Source: Lachnotalea sp041821265
GTDB lineage: Bacteria; Bacillota; Clostridia; Lachnospirales; Lachnospiraceae
Length of the DNA stretch: 64,000 nt
NCBI GenBank assembly: GCA_041821265.1
Contig: JBGUEQ010000005.1
Span: forward strand, 1 to 64,000
Direction of reading: 5' to 3'
Below, in pieces: positions 28,684 through 37,819 of the stretch. A program made the position numbers and the translations under genes. Numbering within the stretch: the first letter of the stretch is position 1; each line of letters starts with the position of its first letter. The notes under the pieces are model-generated. The model was not told where the DNA came from, did not search any database, and saw only the letters and a program-made list of their open reading frames with translations.

Positions 28684-30126
28684 ATGGTATCGTTTGTTGT
28701 TTGTTTAGCAATACTAATTGGTGGATATTTTGTTTATGGTAAAATTGTCGAAAAAATTTATGGTCCTGATGACAGAGAAACGCCAGCCGTCTCGATAAAC
28801 GATGGTGTTGATTATGTTGTTATGCCAACTTGGAAATTATTTCTGATACAATTATTAAATATTGCAGGACTAGGACCAATTTATGGTGCACTAGCAGGTG
28901 CTCAATGGGGAACTGTTGTTTTCCTTTGGATTACCTTTGGTACTATTTTTGCAGGTGGAGTACACGATTTCTCAGCAGGTTTCATTAGTATGAGACATGA
29001 TGGAGCCTCTATTTCAGAAATCACAGGTATTTATCTTGGAACCTTCATGAAACAAGTTATGCGCTTATTCAGTGTTGTGCTACTGATCATGGTTGGAACT
29101 GTATTTGCTGTAGGACCTGCATCACTAATTGCAATGTTGATTGGAAATAATGGAGGTGGTGGACTTTTGGTCAATACTTACTTCTGGCTTGCTATTATTC
29201 TAATCTATTATTTCATTGCAACCTTTGTTCCAATTGATAAAATTATTGGTAAAATTTATCCTGTATTTGGTGTTTGCCTAATTTTTATGGCATTGGGTGT
29301 AGCCATTGGTATCGTAACTCATGGTTTTACAATACCTGAAATCACATTACATAATTTACATCCTTCTAAAACGCCTATATGGCCAGTTATGTTTATTACA
29401 GTCGCTTGTGGTGCCATCTCTGGCTTTCATGCTACACAATCTCCTCTCATGGCGCGTTGTTGTAAGAGTGAGAAACAAAGCCGATTGGTTTTCTATGGTG
29501 CCATGGTATTAGAAGGTGTCATTGCCTTGATTTGGGCCGCTGCCGGTGCAGCCGTTTACGAAAAGACGGGTGGATTAATGACTGGGCTTTCTGATATGCT
29601 TACAAGTTCAGGGCAAGCAGCAACTGTATATGATGTATGTACAAAAACAATGGGGGGCATTGGTATTGCTCTTGCAATGATAGGAGTAATTGCATGTCCA
29701 ATTACATCTGGAGATACTTCTTTTCGTTCTGCACGACTAGTAGTTGCTGATTGGTTTAAAATTGACCAGAAAAGCTATAAAAAACGTTTATACATATGTA
29801 TCCCCTTGTTATTAGCAGGTGCCGTAATCAGCCAATTAGATTACATTGTTATTTGGAGATATTTCAGTTGGTCTAATCAAACATTAGCTATGATGGCATT
29901 GTGGGCAGCCTCCATGTATCTGTATCAAAACAAGAAATTTTACTGGATTACCGCTATTCCAGCCACATTTATGACCGCGGTTTCAGTTACCTATTTCTTC
30001 TATGCAAAAGAATGTTTGAACCTTGGAACAAAAGTGGCATATCCAATCGGAATCTTGGCAGCCCTTCTTTGTCTTGGCTTATTCTTATCTAAGACGTTAT
30101 TTAATAAAAAAGAAAGCGTAGCATAA
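28684..30126 (+). CDS. cstA: CstA-family transporter (pyruvate/peptide uptake type)
   Basis: 480-aa polytopic membrane protein with more than ten hydrophobic segments. Family blocks near the N-terminus are DGVDYVVMPTWKLF, IAGLGPIYGALAGAQWG and GGVHDFSAGFISMRHDGAS, and later SGFHATQSPLMARC and TSGDTSFRSARL. This is the short version of the family (E. coli CstA and BtsT are near 700 aa). Family members import pyruvate (BtsT) or peptides (CstA proposed). Downstream of the LytS/LytTR pair with its own strong AGGAGGG; the small PH-like protein follows after 18 nt. Confidence 0.9.
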   Translation: MVSFVVCLAILIGGYFVYGKIVEKIYGPDDRETPAVSINDGVDYVVMPTWKLFLIQLLNIAGLGPIYGALAGAQWGTVVFLWITFGTIFAGGVHDFSAGFISMRHDGASISEITGIYLGTFMKQVMRLFSVVLLIMVGTVFAVGPASLIAMLIGNNGGGGLLVNTYFWLAIILIYYFIATFVPIDKIIGKIYPVFGVCLIFMALGVAIGIVTHGFTIPEITLHNLHPSKTPIWPVMFITVACGAISGFHATQSPLMARCCKSEKQSRLVFYGAMVLEGVIALIWAAAGAAVYEKTGGLMTGLSDMLTSSGQAATVYDVCTKTMGGIGIALAMIGVIACPITSGDTSFRSARLVVADWFKIDQKSYKKRLYICIPLLLAGAVISQLDYIVIWRYFSWSNQTLAMMALWAASMYLYQNKKFYWITAIPATFMTAVSVTYFFYAKECLNLGTKVAYPIGILAALLCLGLFLSKTLFNKKESVA

Positions 30127-30144
30127 ACGTAGAAAGAGGTTCTT

Positions 30145-30495
30145 ATGATAATACCACCAAAGAAATTAGGCAGTAACAGTTTACCTTTTCAAGATATCAA
30201 GATAGATAAAAAAACCTGCGCCAAATATGGTCCCGCTGGAATCGGAACCAAAGCTGTTTATCTCAATAGCTTTTATTTCGAGAGATGTTATTATATTCCG
30301 CTGACCGACGTAAAAAGAGCTTTCAAAAGAGTCGCAATAGCAAAAGGATCTATTAAGGCATCGATTCCCTACTTAGTTGTAGTATACGATGATAACAAAG
30401 AAAAACAATGCATTTTTAAGTTGGAACAAGATGTTGATGCTTTGTTGAATAGAATAAGTGAGGATTGGCCAACGATTAGAATTGGGAAAGGTTGA
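30145..30495 (+). CDS. Small uncharacterised protein linked to CstA, possibly PH-like
   Basis: 116 aa, soluble, not assigned to a named family. Alternating short beta strands (GTKAVYLNSFYFERCYYIPLT, YLVVVYDDNKEKQCIFKL) followed by a C-terminal helix (VDALLNRISEDW) suggest a PH-like barrel. An AGAGG lies upstream of the ATG. It lies 18 nt after the CstA gene and before a terminator, so it belongs to that operon and may modulate the transporter or its signalling. Function unknown. Confidence 0.7.
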   Translation: MIIPPKKLGSNSLPFQDIKIDKKTCAKYGPAGIGTKAVYLNSFYFERCYYIPLTDVKRAFKRVAIAKGSIKASIPYLVVVYDDNKEKQCIFKLEQDVDALLNRISEDWPTIRIGKG

Positions 30496-30587
30496 AAACA
30501 TTAAAATAAATGTTATTATTAAGGCCTACTATATTTTTAGATTATGGGGATAGTTGAGAATATTATAAGCAAATAGTAATTATGCAA

Positions 30588-30650
30588 AAAGGGATTGTTG
30601 CAACATGACAAATTTATAGTCATTGGAGTGACAATCCCTTTACTATATTT
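30588..30650 (+). terminator. Terminator after the CstA operon
   Basis: AAAGGGATTGT (30588-30598) pairs with ACAATCCCTTT (30631-30641); the loop holds a second small stem ATGAC/GTCAT. A T-rich stretch follows (TACTATATTTT). Confidence 0.7.
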
Positions 30651-30657
30651 TAAAATA

Positions 30658-30755
30658 GGAACCTTCAAAAATGCAATAATTTTGAAGGTTAGCACTATAA
30701 AACTCGGATTTTGCTACGAAAAACACCTCACGCACTATGGGTACTGAATAGTTAT
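30658..30755. repeat. MITE-like element, family 1, 5'-degenerate copy
   Basis: The right two-thirds match the family: AAAACTCGGATTTTGCTACG, AAAACACCTCACGC, and the end GGGTACTGAATAGTTAT. The left end is replaced by a hairpin AACCTTCAAAA...TTTTGAAGGTT, so the outer left inverted repeat is lost. It lies between the CstA operon and the converging GGDEF gene. Confidence 0.65.
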
Positions 30756-30764
30756 CAATAAATT

Positions 30765-32441
30765 CTACCTTTCCCTTTGTTTCATCCTCTGTTTAGACTC
30801 ATACATGTTATGATCCGCTTCTTTAAAAGCCTGATAAATATCTTTATCATCTTGACCAGCAACCTTCGCATAGCCGCAAGCTACGGAATATTCTACTTTC
30901 AAATTTTTACTACTCATCTCCACTGCTATTTCTATTTCATGAAGCATCATTGGCAACTTTTCATTATCTAATAAATCAGACTCTGAGCCGATTACACAAA
31001 TCTCATCTCCACCGATACGGTAGGTAATTCCCTTAGTTATAAATGTATTCTTTATAATATATGAAAGTTCAATAATCGCCTGATCACCTTTCATATGACC
31101 ATAATTATCATTAATATGCTTAAGACCATTCATATCAAAGATAATGATATATAGTTCTTCCATATTAGAGTCCTTTTGATATGCATTCATCCGCTCTTCA
31201 AAGGCTGTCCTATTCTTAAGTCCCGTCATTAAATCTTCATAAGCTAAGGTTTCCAATGCTTTTGTTCTAGCCAAACTAACAAATCGCTTCGACATATTTC
31301 GTATAACCTCAATCGCCCACAAACCAATAAAAACCAACATCCCTATACGTGAATAAAATCCCTCATCCTTATCAGTAAATTGATAGAATCGTATTAAATC
31401 AATTCCTATAAAAATTAATAATAGTACAATTGAAGCAACCAGTATTTTTTCTTCTCTCATTGCATGTTTTTGAATTAAATCTCTAATTCCAGTAATAATA
31501 ATATAACCAATTCCTCCTAAGATTGTAATATGGGTCACTTTAATAGATTCCATATAATCTGCTATTCCTATCACCTGTAGCCCTTCAATCATTAAAAATT
31601 GTATAATAGTTGTCCAAAAAAGTATATTCATCCATTTTTGTTCACTATAATATGGAAAAGATAACAAAAACCACAAAAAAATAGGCAATAAAAGATTAAA
31701 TAATAAAAATTCCATATTTAACAAAAAGTATACATTGTTAAATAAAATTTGAAGAGTATTTGTAACGCAAGCACTCCAAATTCCAATAAGAACCGATAAA
31801 ATCCCAAGTCGTAGAAAAGAAGTAGTAATTTTATTATTTCTAATTATAACGCTTATGCAAATGATACAAACTCCAATAACAACTAAAACAACACATATTA
31901 ATATACTCCCTAAATTATTATTTACAATTTTATGAATAATAGAACCATGATCGCCAATATATATGCCATTAATCCTATTTGCGTATTTTTCGTATACACC
32001 CAATAATTCAATCTTTATTTGAGTACCACTTTGATTGCTTGTCATCGGAACTTCTACCCAAACACATGCTGGACTTTTGCTAAACAATCGATTTTCATTC
32101 CATCCAAAGCTGTACACAAGCACTTTATCAACATATACTCTAACGTTTTGATGGCTTGCTCTAAAAAATATACAGGTTTTACTATCAATATCTGATGGTA
32201 AAATTTTTGTCAATACCATGGTATCACCAAAAGATACATTTTTAATCCGAGAAGGTAATTGTACTTCTTTATCAATCTGGTCAGTTACATTGATCTGCCA
32301 TCCATCTCCAAAATCTATCAGATCGTTACCCGTAAGTGGCGTTTGATCTACTTTGGAAAAAAATAAGCTCGCAAGTAAAATGATGATCCCTATACTACTA
32401 CAAATCAATATTCCAAACATTTTCTTATTATTTTCGTACAT
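30765..32441 (-). CDS. Membrane GGDEF protein (probable diguanylate cyclase, 7TMR-DISM-like)
   Basis: 558 aa from ATG 32441 (MYENNKKMFG), with GGGGG 11 nt upstream. The longer reading to 32495 enters a repeat element and lacks a ribosome site. One N-terminal membrane span, an extracellular beta domain (about 30-175), then seven membrane spans (about 180-385) and a GGDEF domain starting at DLMTGLKNRTAFEERM. The active-site loop is YRIGGDEICVIG, with Ile in place of Phe in GGDEF, which is tolerated in some active cyclases. The predicted product is cyclic di-GMP. The extracellular part may bind a sugar or other small ligand. Confidence 0.88.
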   Translation of the reverse strand: MYENNKKMFGILICSSIGIIILLASLFFSKVDQTPLTGNDLIDFGDGWQINVTDQIDKEVQLPSRIKNVSFGDTMVLTKILPSDIDSKTCIFFRASHQNVRVYVDKVLVYSFGWNENRLFSKSPACVWVEVPMTSNQSGTQIKIELLGVYEKYANRINGIYIGDHGSIIHKIVNNNLGSILICVVLVVIGVCIICISVIIRNNKITTSFLRLGILSVLIGIWSACVTNTLQILFNNVYFLLNMEFLLFNLLLPIFLWFLLSFPYYSEQKWMNILFWTTIIQFLMIEGLQVIGIADYMESIKVTHITILGGIGYIIITGIRDLIQKHAMREEKILVASIVLLLIFIGIDLIRFYQFTDKDEGFYSRIGMLVFIGLWAIEVIRNMSKRFVSLARTKALETLAYEDLMTGLKNRTAFEERMNAYQKDSNMEELYIIIFDMNGLKHINDNYGHMKGDQAIIELSYIIKNTFITKGITYRIGGDEICVIGSESDLLDNEKLPMMLHEIEIAVEMSSKNLKVEYSVACGYAKVAGQDDKDIYQAFKEADHNMYESKQRMKQRER

Positions 32442-32482
32442 ATAGTAATCTACCCCCACTAATACCTTTAAATACAAGAATC

Positions 32483-32613
32483 GTAAATATTCCAAACCTT
32501 CATAGTTACCGCTACATTACATGTGAATCGCCATAAAATCGCAGTTTGATAATATAAAACTCATGATTTTGCTTTGCAAAACACCTCATATAGTGTAAAT
32601 ACTGAATAGCTAC
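32483..32613. repeat. MITE-like element, family 1, diverged copy at the GGDEF gene 5' end
   Basis: About 131 bp. The left end GTAAATATTCCAAACC is degraded; then CTTCATAGTTACCGCTAC, AAAACTCATGATTTTGC, TTTGCAAAACACCTC and the right end TACTGAATAGCTAC match the family. It sits immediately upstream of the GGDEF start and so forms part of its promoter or leader. Confidence 0.7.
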
Positions 32614-32816
32614 CAACGATTATACCGTATTTTCTTTTAAGTTACTATATCATAACGAGAAAATATTTACATATGATGTTACTTTATAACTTTTTTACTG
32701 TCTTTTGGTGTTCGCTTTCTATTGCTAATTGTTCCGATACTTCTGACATAATATCTATATTTCTATTTTCTCTAGAGTTCCATTTTATAGGGAAGCCCAA
32801 AGAATTTATTTATAGA

Positions 32817-32852
32817 ATAAAAAAACAGACTAACCTTGATTTACTAGTCTGT
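32817..32852 (-). terminator. Terminator of the MATE gene
   Basis: ACAGACTA (32825-32832) pairs with TAGTCTGT (32845-32852). On the minus strand the stem is followed by TTTTTTT. Located 70 nt past the MATE stop. Confidence 0.85.
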
Positions 32853-32922
32853 TGCATAATAATTTAGTATTTTATTTAGTTTTATTAAATATTTTACTTT
32901 TCCTTTTTCCTTGATTTATATG

Positions 32923-34287
32923 TTATTCACAGTTATGATTCAACGCAATCAACACATCTTTCTTGTCCCTTTGCACTAAAATAACCACCATTAAAATAGA
33001 GCAAATATCAGAAACCGGCTGTGCTAAAATCAATCCATTCAAATCAAATATAGCCGTCAATAAAAATACTAGTGGAAGAAAAAAAGCACCTTGACGACCG
33101 ATACTAATCATACCACCTTGCTTAGCCTTACCAAGTGCTAGAAATCTTGTTCCATGTAATACTTGATACGCCATACCAATAAACACAAGTGCATTTGCAA
33201 TAAGCGCTCTTGACCCAATTGAAACAACCATCTCATCATTCTTACTAAACGATTCCATAATTGGTATGCGGCACACAACTAATATCGTAGCTGTTGCAAT
33301 ACAAAATACCATCCCCCATTTTAGAATTGTCTTCGTTGCCTCTTCTACACGCTCACTATGATTCGCACCAAAATTGTAGCCTACAAACGGTTGATATCCT
33401 TTTAAGAAACCAAATATAATCATACCACCAAGATTCATAATTCTAGCAACTACACCAAGAGCTGCCACTGCCGCATCACCGTATCTAGCTGCTAAACTAT
33501 TGGTAATTCCCAGTGTAAGACTACTTAATAGTTGAAATACTAGCATTGGTATTCCTATTTTGAAAATTTCACTATATACTACTTTACTTGGCTTCCAGTT
33601 ACCTATTTTGAATTTGAAAATACTTTTACCGCTCAACAGATAGGTAAGGTAAATGACAAATGATATTATTCTTGCTATCAATGTTGCAATTGCCGCTCCT
33701 TTAACACCCATATGAAATCCAAATATCAACACTGGATCAAAAATTATATTAGCAATCCCACCAGAAAGCATTGCTATCATGCTAATCATAGATGCACCTT
33801 CTGCCGTAATAATATTGTTAACCGTAATATTAAATACATTGAATACTAATCCTATGATAAATATCACTGCATATTCTTTTGCAAAGGGTAAAATGGTATC
33901 TGTTGCACCGAGTAGCCTTAAAATTGGTGTTAGAAATACAAGTAATAATAGGATTATAACACTTCCAACTCCTACACTTGTAATCAATGCAGTACTTGCA
34001 CAATCACTCGCTTCTTTATATAGTTTCTGACCAAGTAATCTAGATAAATAAGAAGATGCTCCTGAACCAAATAATAATCCAATTCCTAATAGAATAACCC
34101 CTAGTGTATATACCACAGATACCGCTCCAATCTGTGCTGTACCTAGTTGACCTACAAAAAACGCATCTATTAAATTATATAAGGCAGATACCATCATACC
34201 TATCATCGTTGGAATTCCTAATGTTAAGAGTGCTTTGGGTACTTTTTCCTCTTCTAATAAATAAATTCTATCTGTATTACTCTTCAT
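32923..34287 (-). CDS. MATE-family efflux transporter
   Basis: 454-aa membrane protein with about 12 spans in two homologous halves. Typical MATE blocks: IPTMIGMMVSALYNLIDAFFVGQLG near 25, GSGASSYLSRLLGQ near 80, and GFLKGYQPFVGYNFGAN near 290. It probably exports cationic drugs or metabolites by Na+ or H+ exchange. AGGAAAG precedes the ATG. It has its own 180-nt upstream gap after the marR gene, carrying a near copy of the MarR palindrome, so it is probably repressed by that regulator. Confidence 0.92.
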   Translation of the reverse strand: MKSNTDRIYLLEEEKVPKALLTLGIPTMIGMMVSALYNLIDAFFVGQLGTAQIGAVSVVYTLGVILLGIGLLFGSGASSYLSRLLGQKLYKEASDCASTALITSVGVGSVIILLLLVFLTPILRLLGATDTILPFAKEYAVIFIIGLVFNVFNITVNNIITAEGASMISMIAMLSGGIANIIFDPVLIFGFHMGVKGAAIATLIARIISFVIYLTYLLSGKSIFKFKIGNWKPSKVVYSEIFKIGIPMLVFQLLSSLTLGITNSLAARYGDAAVAALGVVARIMNLGGMIIFGFLKGYQPFVGYNFGANHSERVEEATKTILKWGMVFCIATATILVVCRIPIMESFSKNDEMVVSIGSRALIANALVFIGMAYQVLHGTRFLALGKAKQGGMISIGRQGAFFLPLVFLLTAIFDLNGLILAQPVSDICSILMVVILVQRDKKDVLIALNHNCE

Positions 34288-34419
34288 TTCTCTTTCCTGC
34301 TTTCTTAAATTTACAGATACAGCCTATTACACTGCTTCTGACATTTTATTTTTATAATATTTAATGTTATTTGTTTTATACTATATGATTTTGTTTTTAC
34401 ACCGTAATGTATATATACA

Positions 34420-34434
34420 GTTTAGCTACTATAC
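34420..34434. promoter_or_regulatory. Putative MarR operator upstream of the MATE gene
   Basis: GTTTAGCTACTATAC matches 13 of 15 positions of the perfect palindrome GTATAGCAACTATAC found at 34941-34955 before the marR gene. It lies about 130 nt upstream of the MATE start, in the marR-MATE gap. Confidence 0.5.
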
Positions 34435-34468
34435 TTTATTAGTCAAAAGAATGACTGCTTAGCAGCCA

Positions 34469-34921
34469 TCATTTTTTCAAACTATCATCCAATTCTTTTT
34501 CAAATCTCTCCATAATACTTACCATCTGTTCAATCATCTCCTCTGGCAAGTTTTGAACTGCATCAAAAAATTTAGCGTCATGAGTCGCATGATATTTCCT
34601 ATGTTCATCAAATGCAATCTTTCCGGAATTGGTCAAATACAAACATACTTCAGTATCCGAATCTGGAGATACCGTCTTTTGCACTAAGTTTTTATCGACA
34701 AGTTTATATATCATTTGGGATGCAGCTCCCTTGGTGATTCCAAGTTTCCCTGCCAATGTCGTCACATTAATCCCTTGCTGATTTCCAACTGCTTCGATTG
34801 TATGAATCTCTGCCCTTGTCAATAAGATATCTGCGCCATAAGAACGCTTCTTCTTCTCAACCTGATTATATTTATGAATGATTCTTTCTGTTAATGCAGA
34901 CATACTTCTAAAATCTTTCAT
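34469..34921 (-). CDS. MarR-family transcriptional regulator
   Basis: 150 aa from ATG 34921 (MKDFRSMSALTERI), with AGAGAGG 6 nt upstream; the longer reading to 35029 runs through the promoter and operator. Winged-helix core: LTRAEIHTIEAVGN, NVTTLAGKLGITKGAASQMIYKLVDKNLV, then the wing SPDSDTEVCLYLTNSGK. Lies directly upstream of the MATE gene on the same strand. A perfect 15-bp palindrome in its own leader suggests autoregulation. The likely signal is a compound exported by the MATE protein. Confidence 0.9.
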   Translation of the reverse strand: MKDFRSMSALTERIIHKYNQVEKKKRSYGADILLTRAEIHTIEAVGNQQGINVTTLAGKLGITKGAASQMIYKLVDKNLVQKTVSPDSDTEVCLYLTNSGKIAFDEHRKYHATHDAKFFDAVQNLPEEMIEQMVSIMERFEKELDDSLKK

Positions 34922-34940
34922 ATTTACCTCTCTCTTTTTT

Positions 34941-34955
34941 GTATAGCAACTATAC
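34941..34955. promoter_or_regulatory. Putative MarR autoregulatory operator
   Basis: GTATAGCAACTATAC is a perfect 6-3-6 palindrome about 20 nt upstream of the marR start, where bound repressor would block transcription. A 13-of-15 match lies ahead of the MATE gene. Confidence 0.55.
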
Positions 34956-35070
34956 TGTATATTAATATATTGTTTTATATTTGTCAAGTACTTATTGGTT
35001 CGCACAAATTTTCTTATTTTGTTCCACATTGTGTAATAATATGTTTTGCTGATTTACTATGTTAATGCAC

Positions 35071-35110
35071 TAAAAAAATACCACCATGTGCCAAAATGCT
35101 ACGTGGTGGT
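35071..35110 (-). terminator. Terminator of the nucleoside salvage operon
   Basis: ACCACCATGT (35080-35089) pairs with ACGTGGTGGT (35101-35110), including G-U pairing, around an 11-nt loop. On the minus strand it is followed by ATTTTTTT. It lies 50 nt past the add stop. Confidence 0.85.
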
Positions 35111-35159
35111 GCGAGTGTGTCTGTAAGCAGACACTTTGTTATTATTATTCTCTATTTAT

Positions 35160-36119
35160 TTACACTTGCTTGACTAATCTTTCTTTTTCATCATCATCAG
35201 TAAAAGACACTTCTAACGCATTTTTCATAAGTATCTCGATATCATCTTCTTTTAAGCCACAATATTTCCTAACGAGTTCTATCTCCTTATAAATTGTTGT
35301 GTTGCTTACTGTTCGATTATCCGTATTGATGGTTGCCAGTATTCCCCGCTGCAAAAATTCTTTCAATGGATAGTGTGATATCTCAGCAATCGCTTTTGTT
35401 TGAAGATTGCTACTTGGACACATTTCCACACCGATTTTATTTCTCACACACAATTCTTGTAATTCCTTATCATTACTCATTGCAATTCCATGGCCTATCC
35501 TTTTTGCTCCGTAAGCTATCGCTTCTCTTATATTTTCTACACTTCCACATTCTCCTGCATGAATGGTAAAGGGCAATCCCATTCGCTTTGCCATAGCAAA
35601 TAGATCACGAAATTGCTTCATTGGATAAGCCGCTTCATTTCCTGCTAAATCGAGTGCACACACTCCTCTCACACCATAGAATTCTTTTGCACAATGTATC
35701 ATCTGCATATTTTGTTCTTCACTATGATGACGCATCGCACATACAATCACATTAGAGGAAACTCCAAATGCTTCTTTTCCTCGTTTACATCCGTCTACTA
35801 CCGATTCTATTACCTGTTTACAGGAAAGTGTGTCATGAACAGAAAGCATTGGAGCAAATCGTATTTCAATATAATTGACTCCATCCTTTGCTACTTCCTC
35901 CAGAAAATGAAACGCAACTTTTTCTAAGCCTGCCGGAGTTTGCAAGCATTGTAATGGAATTTCAAATTTTTCTAAATATTGGGCTAAACTCCGACAATCT
36001 TGTGCTATTTGCAGTTCTTCAATTCGTACAGGCCTTCCAAGGAGTTCTTGTACAATGGAAAGAGGAAGTGAACCATCCAAATGACAATGTAAATCAATTA
36101 ACGGATACTTCAAACTCAT
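35160..36119 (-). CDS. add: Adenosine deaminase
   Basis: 319 aa, metal-dependent TIM-barrel hydrolase. Zn ligands in DLHCHLDGSL (His11, His13), HAGECGSVENI and, near the C-terminus, INTDNRTVSNTT with the conserved Asp pair. EMCPSSNLQT is also diagnostic. It converts adenosine or deoxyadenosine to inosine forms, feeding the phosphorylase encoded in the same operon. Its start overlaps the deoB stop by 4 nt, so the two are translationally coupled. Last gene of the salvage operon. Confidence 0.94.
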   Translation of the reverse strand: MSLKYPLIDLHCHLDGSLPLSIVQELLGRPVRIEELQIAQDCRSLAQYLEKFEIPLQCLQTPAGLEKVAFHFLEEVAKDGVNYIEIRFAPMLSVHDTLSCKQVIESVVDGCKRGKEAFGVSSNVIVCAMRHHSEEQNMQMIHCAKEFYGVRGVCALDLAGNEAAYPMKQFRDLFAMAKRMGLPFTIHAGECGSVENIREAIAYGAKRIGHGIAMSNDKELQELCVRNKIGVEMCPSSNLQTKAIAEISHYPLKEFLQRGILATINTDNRTVSNTTIYKEIELVRKYCGLKEDDIEILMKNALEVSFTDDDEKERLVKQV

Positions 36120-37306
36120 AACAGTTTACCAAGTATGGAAGTTCCAATTGTTCCTTCTGGCATAGCTACTCCAAAATTATCTGCAATGGTAGCTCCTACT
36201 GTTCCAAAAGAATCTACTTCTTCTAATTTTCCGTTACCTGTGAAGGATTTGGAATAAGCAAGAAATGGAACTTTCTCCCTAGTGTGATCCGTTCCAACAT
36301 AAGTAGGATCATTCCCATGATCTGCTGTAAGAATCAATAAGTCATCCTCGTTTAAATTCTCAAGAAGTAATCCTAGTTTTTCATCAAACATTTCTATTTC
36401 TTTTGCATAACCAGCAGGATTTCTACGGTGTCCCCATTTTGCATCAAAATCCACAAGATTTACAAAACAAAGACCTTTAAAATTACTTTTTGCCTCATCA
36501 ATAGTCTGTTCCATACCATGCACAGAACTCTTTGATTTTAACGACTTTGTTAAACCTTCACCTACAAAAATATCATTGATCTTTCCAATAGAAATGACAT
36601 CGTATCCTTGATTTTCTAATGCATTCAAGACGGTTTCTCCAAAAGGCTTAATTGCATAATCATGACGATTGCTGGTTCGAACAAATTCACCTTTTTTCAT
36701 TCCCATATAAGGTCTTGCAATTACTCGTCCAACTTTCCACTCATCTTTCATCGTAATTTCTCGCGCGATTTCACAACAGCGGTAAAGTTCTTCTAATCCA
36801 AATGTTTCTTCGTTTCCACAAATCTGTAATACGGAATCCGCAGATGTATATACAATCATGTGTCCCGTGGCAATCTCTTCCTCTGCGAGTTCGTCTAGAA
36901 TTTCAGTACCACTTGCACTTTTATTTCCAATAATAGTACGTCCGGTACGACGACTAAGCTCATCTAACAGCTCTTTGGGAAATCCTGTATCTGTAAATGT
37001 AACAAATGGTTTAGTTGTTTTAAGACCCATCATCTCCCAATGTCCTGTCATGGTATCTTTTCCTACGCTTACTTCTCTCATTGACGTATAATATCCAAGT
37101 GGCTTCTCCACTTTCTCTACCTGTTTTAATGGATGAAGATTGGCGATTCCAAGCTTCTGTAAATTAGGAATATCAAACGTATCCACAGACTCAGAAATAT
37201 GTCCCAATGTGTCCGTCCCCTCATCTCCATAATCTTTTGCATCATCCATTTCTCCAATTCCTAAAGAATCTATTACAATGACAAATACTCTGTTAAATTT
37301 ACTCAT
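36116..37306 (-). CDS. deoB: Phosphopentomutase
   Basis: 396 aa from ATG 37306 (MSKFNRVFVIVIDSLG), with GGGAGG 8 nt upstream; the longer reading overlaps cdd and is not supported. Alkaline-phosphatase-type metal sites: VIVIDSLGIGEMDDA, GKDTMTGHWEMMG (phosphorylated Thr in the family) and LTADHGNDPTYVGTDHTRE. It interconverts ribose- or deoxyribose-1-phosphate and the 5-phosphate after nucleoside phosphorolysis. Length matches the family (about 390 aa). Neighbours cdd, deoD and add agree. Confidence 0.96.
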   Translation of the reverse strand: MSKFNRVFVIVIDSLGIGEMDDAKDYGDEGTDTLGHISESVDTFDIPNLQKLGIANLHPLKQVEKVEKPLGYYTSMREVSVGKDTMTGHWEMMGLKTTKPFVTFTDTGFPKELLDELSRRTGRTIIGNKSASGTEILDELAEEEIATGHMIVYTSADSVLQICGNEETFGLEELYRCCEIAREITMKDEWKVGRVIARPYMGMKKGEFVRTSNRHDYAIKPFGETVLNALENQGYDVISIGKINDIFVGEGLTKSLKSKSSVHGMEQTIDEAKSNFKGLCFVNLVDFDAKWGHRRNPAGYAKEIEMFDEKLGLLLENLNEDDLLILTADHGNDPTYVGTDHTREKVPFLAYSKSFTGNGKLEEVDSFGTVGATIADNFGVAMPEGTIGTSILGKLL

Positions 37307-37328
37307 ACCGAATTCCTCCCTATGTTTG

Positions 37329-37757
37329 CTACTTAAGGCTATTTGGTCCAAATCCAAGCGGAACCAATTCTTGTAGCGTATATACTTCATAATTCTCTGC
37401 ATTGGATGCCAGAATAATCTGAAATGTCTCTGGGTCACAAAATTCCATCATAACCTGTCGACATACACCGCAAGGTGGACAAATGGCATCTATTTCACCA
37501 TGTAAGCCACCCACGATACAAATTGCATCAAATTCCTTCGTTCCTTCACTAACTGCTTTAAAAAACGCCGTGCGCTCTGCACAGTTACTAGGTGTATATG
37601 CTGCATTTTCAATATTACAGCCAGTATAGATTTTTCCATTCTTGGCAAGCAATGCTGCTCCCACTTTAAAATTAGAATAAGGAGTATAAGAATACTGCAA
37701 TTGCTCTTTTGCATTCTTTATCATTTCTTGAATTACTTCTTTTTGATCTGCTATCAT
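37329..37757 (-). CDS. cdd: Cytidine deaminase
   Basis: 142 aa, small homotetrameric class. Zn and catalytic residues: SNCAER (Cys59, Glu61) and PPCGVCR (Cys96, Cys99), with the substrate motif KVGAALLAKNG and TGCNIENAAY. It converts cytidine and deoxycytidine to uridine forms. It lies 22 nt upstream of deoB. An AGGAG precedes the ATG. Confidence 0.96.
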   Translation of the reverse strand: MIADQKEVIQEMIKNAKEQLQYSYTPYSNFKVGAALLAKNGKIYTGCNIENAAYTPSNCAERTAFFKAVSEGTKEFDAICIVGGLHGEIDAICPPCGVCRQVMMEFCDPETFQIILASNAENYEVYTLQELVPLGFGPNSLK

Positions 37758-37819
37758 TGTAATACTCCTAATCTTTTATATCCTAATTTTTATTTTCTAA
37801 CCTTTTACTCTGCTAAACT

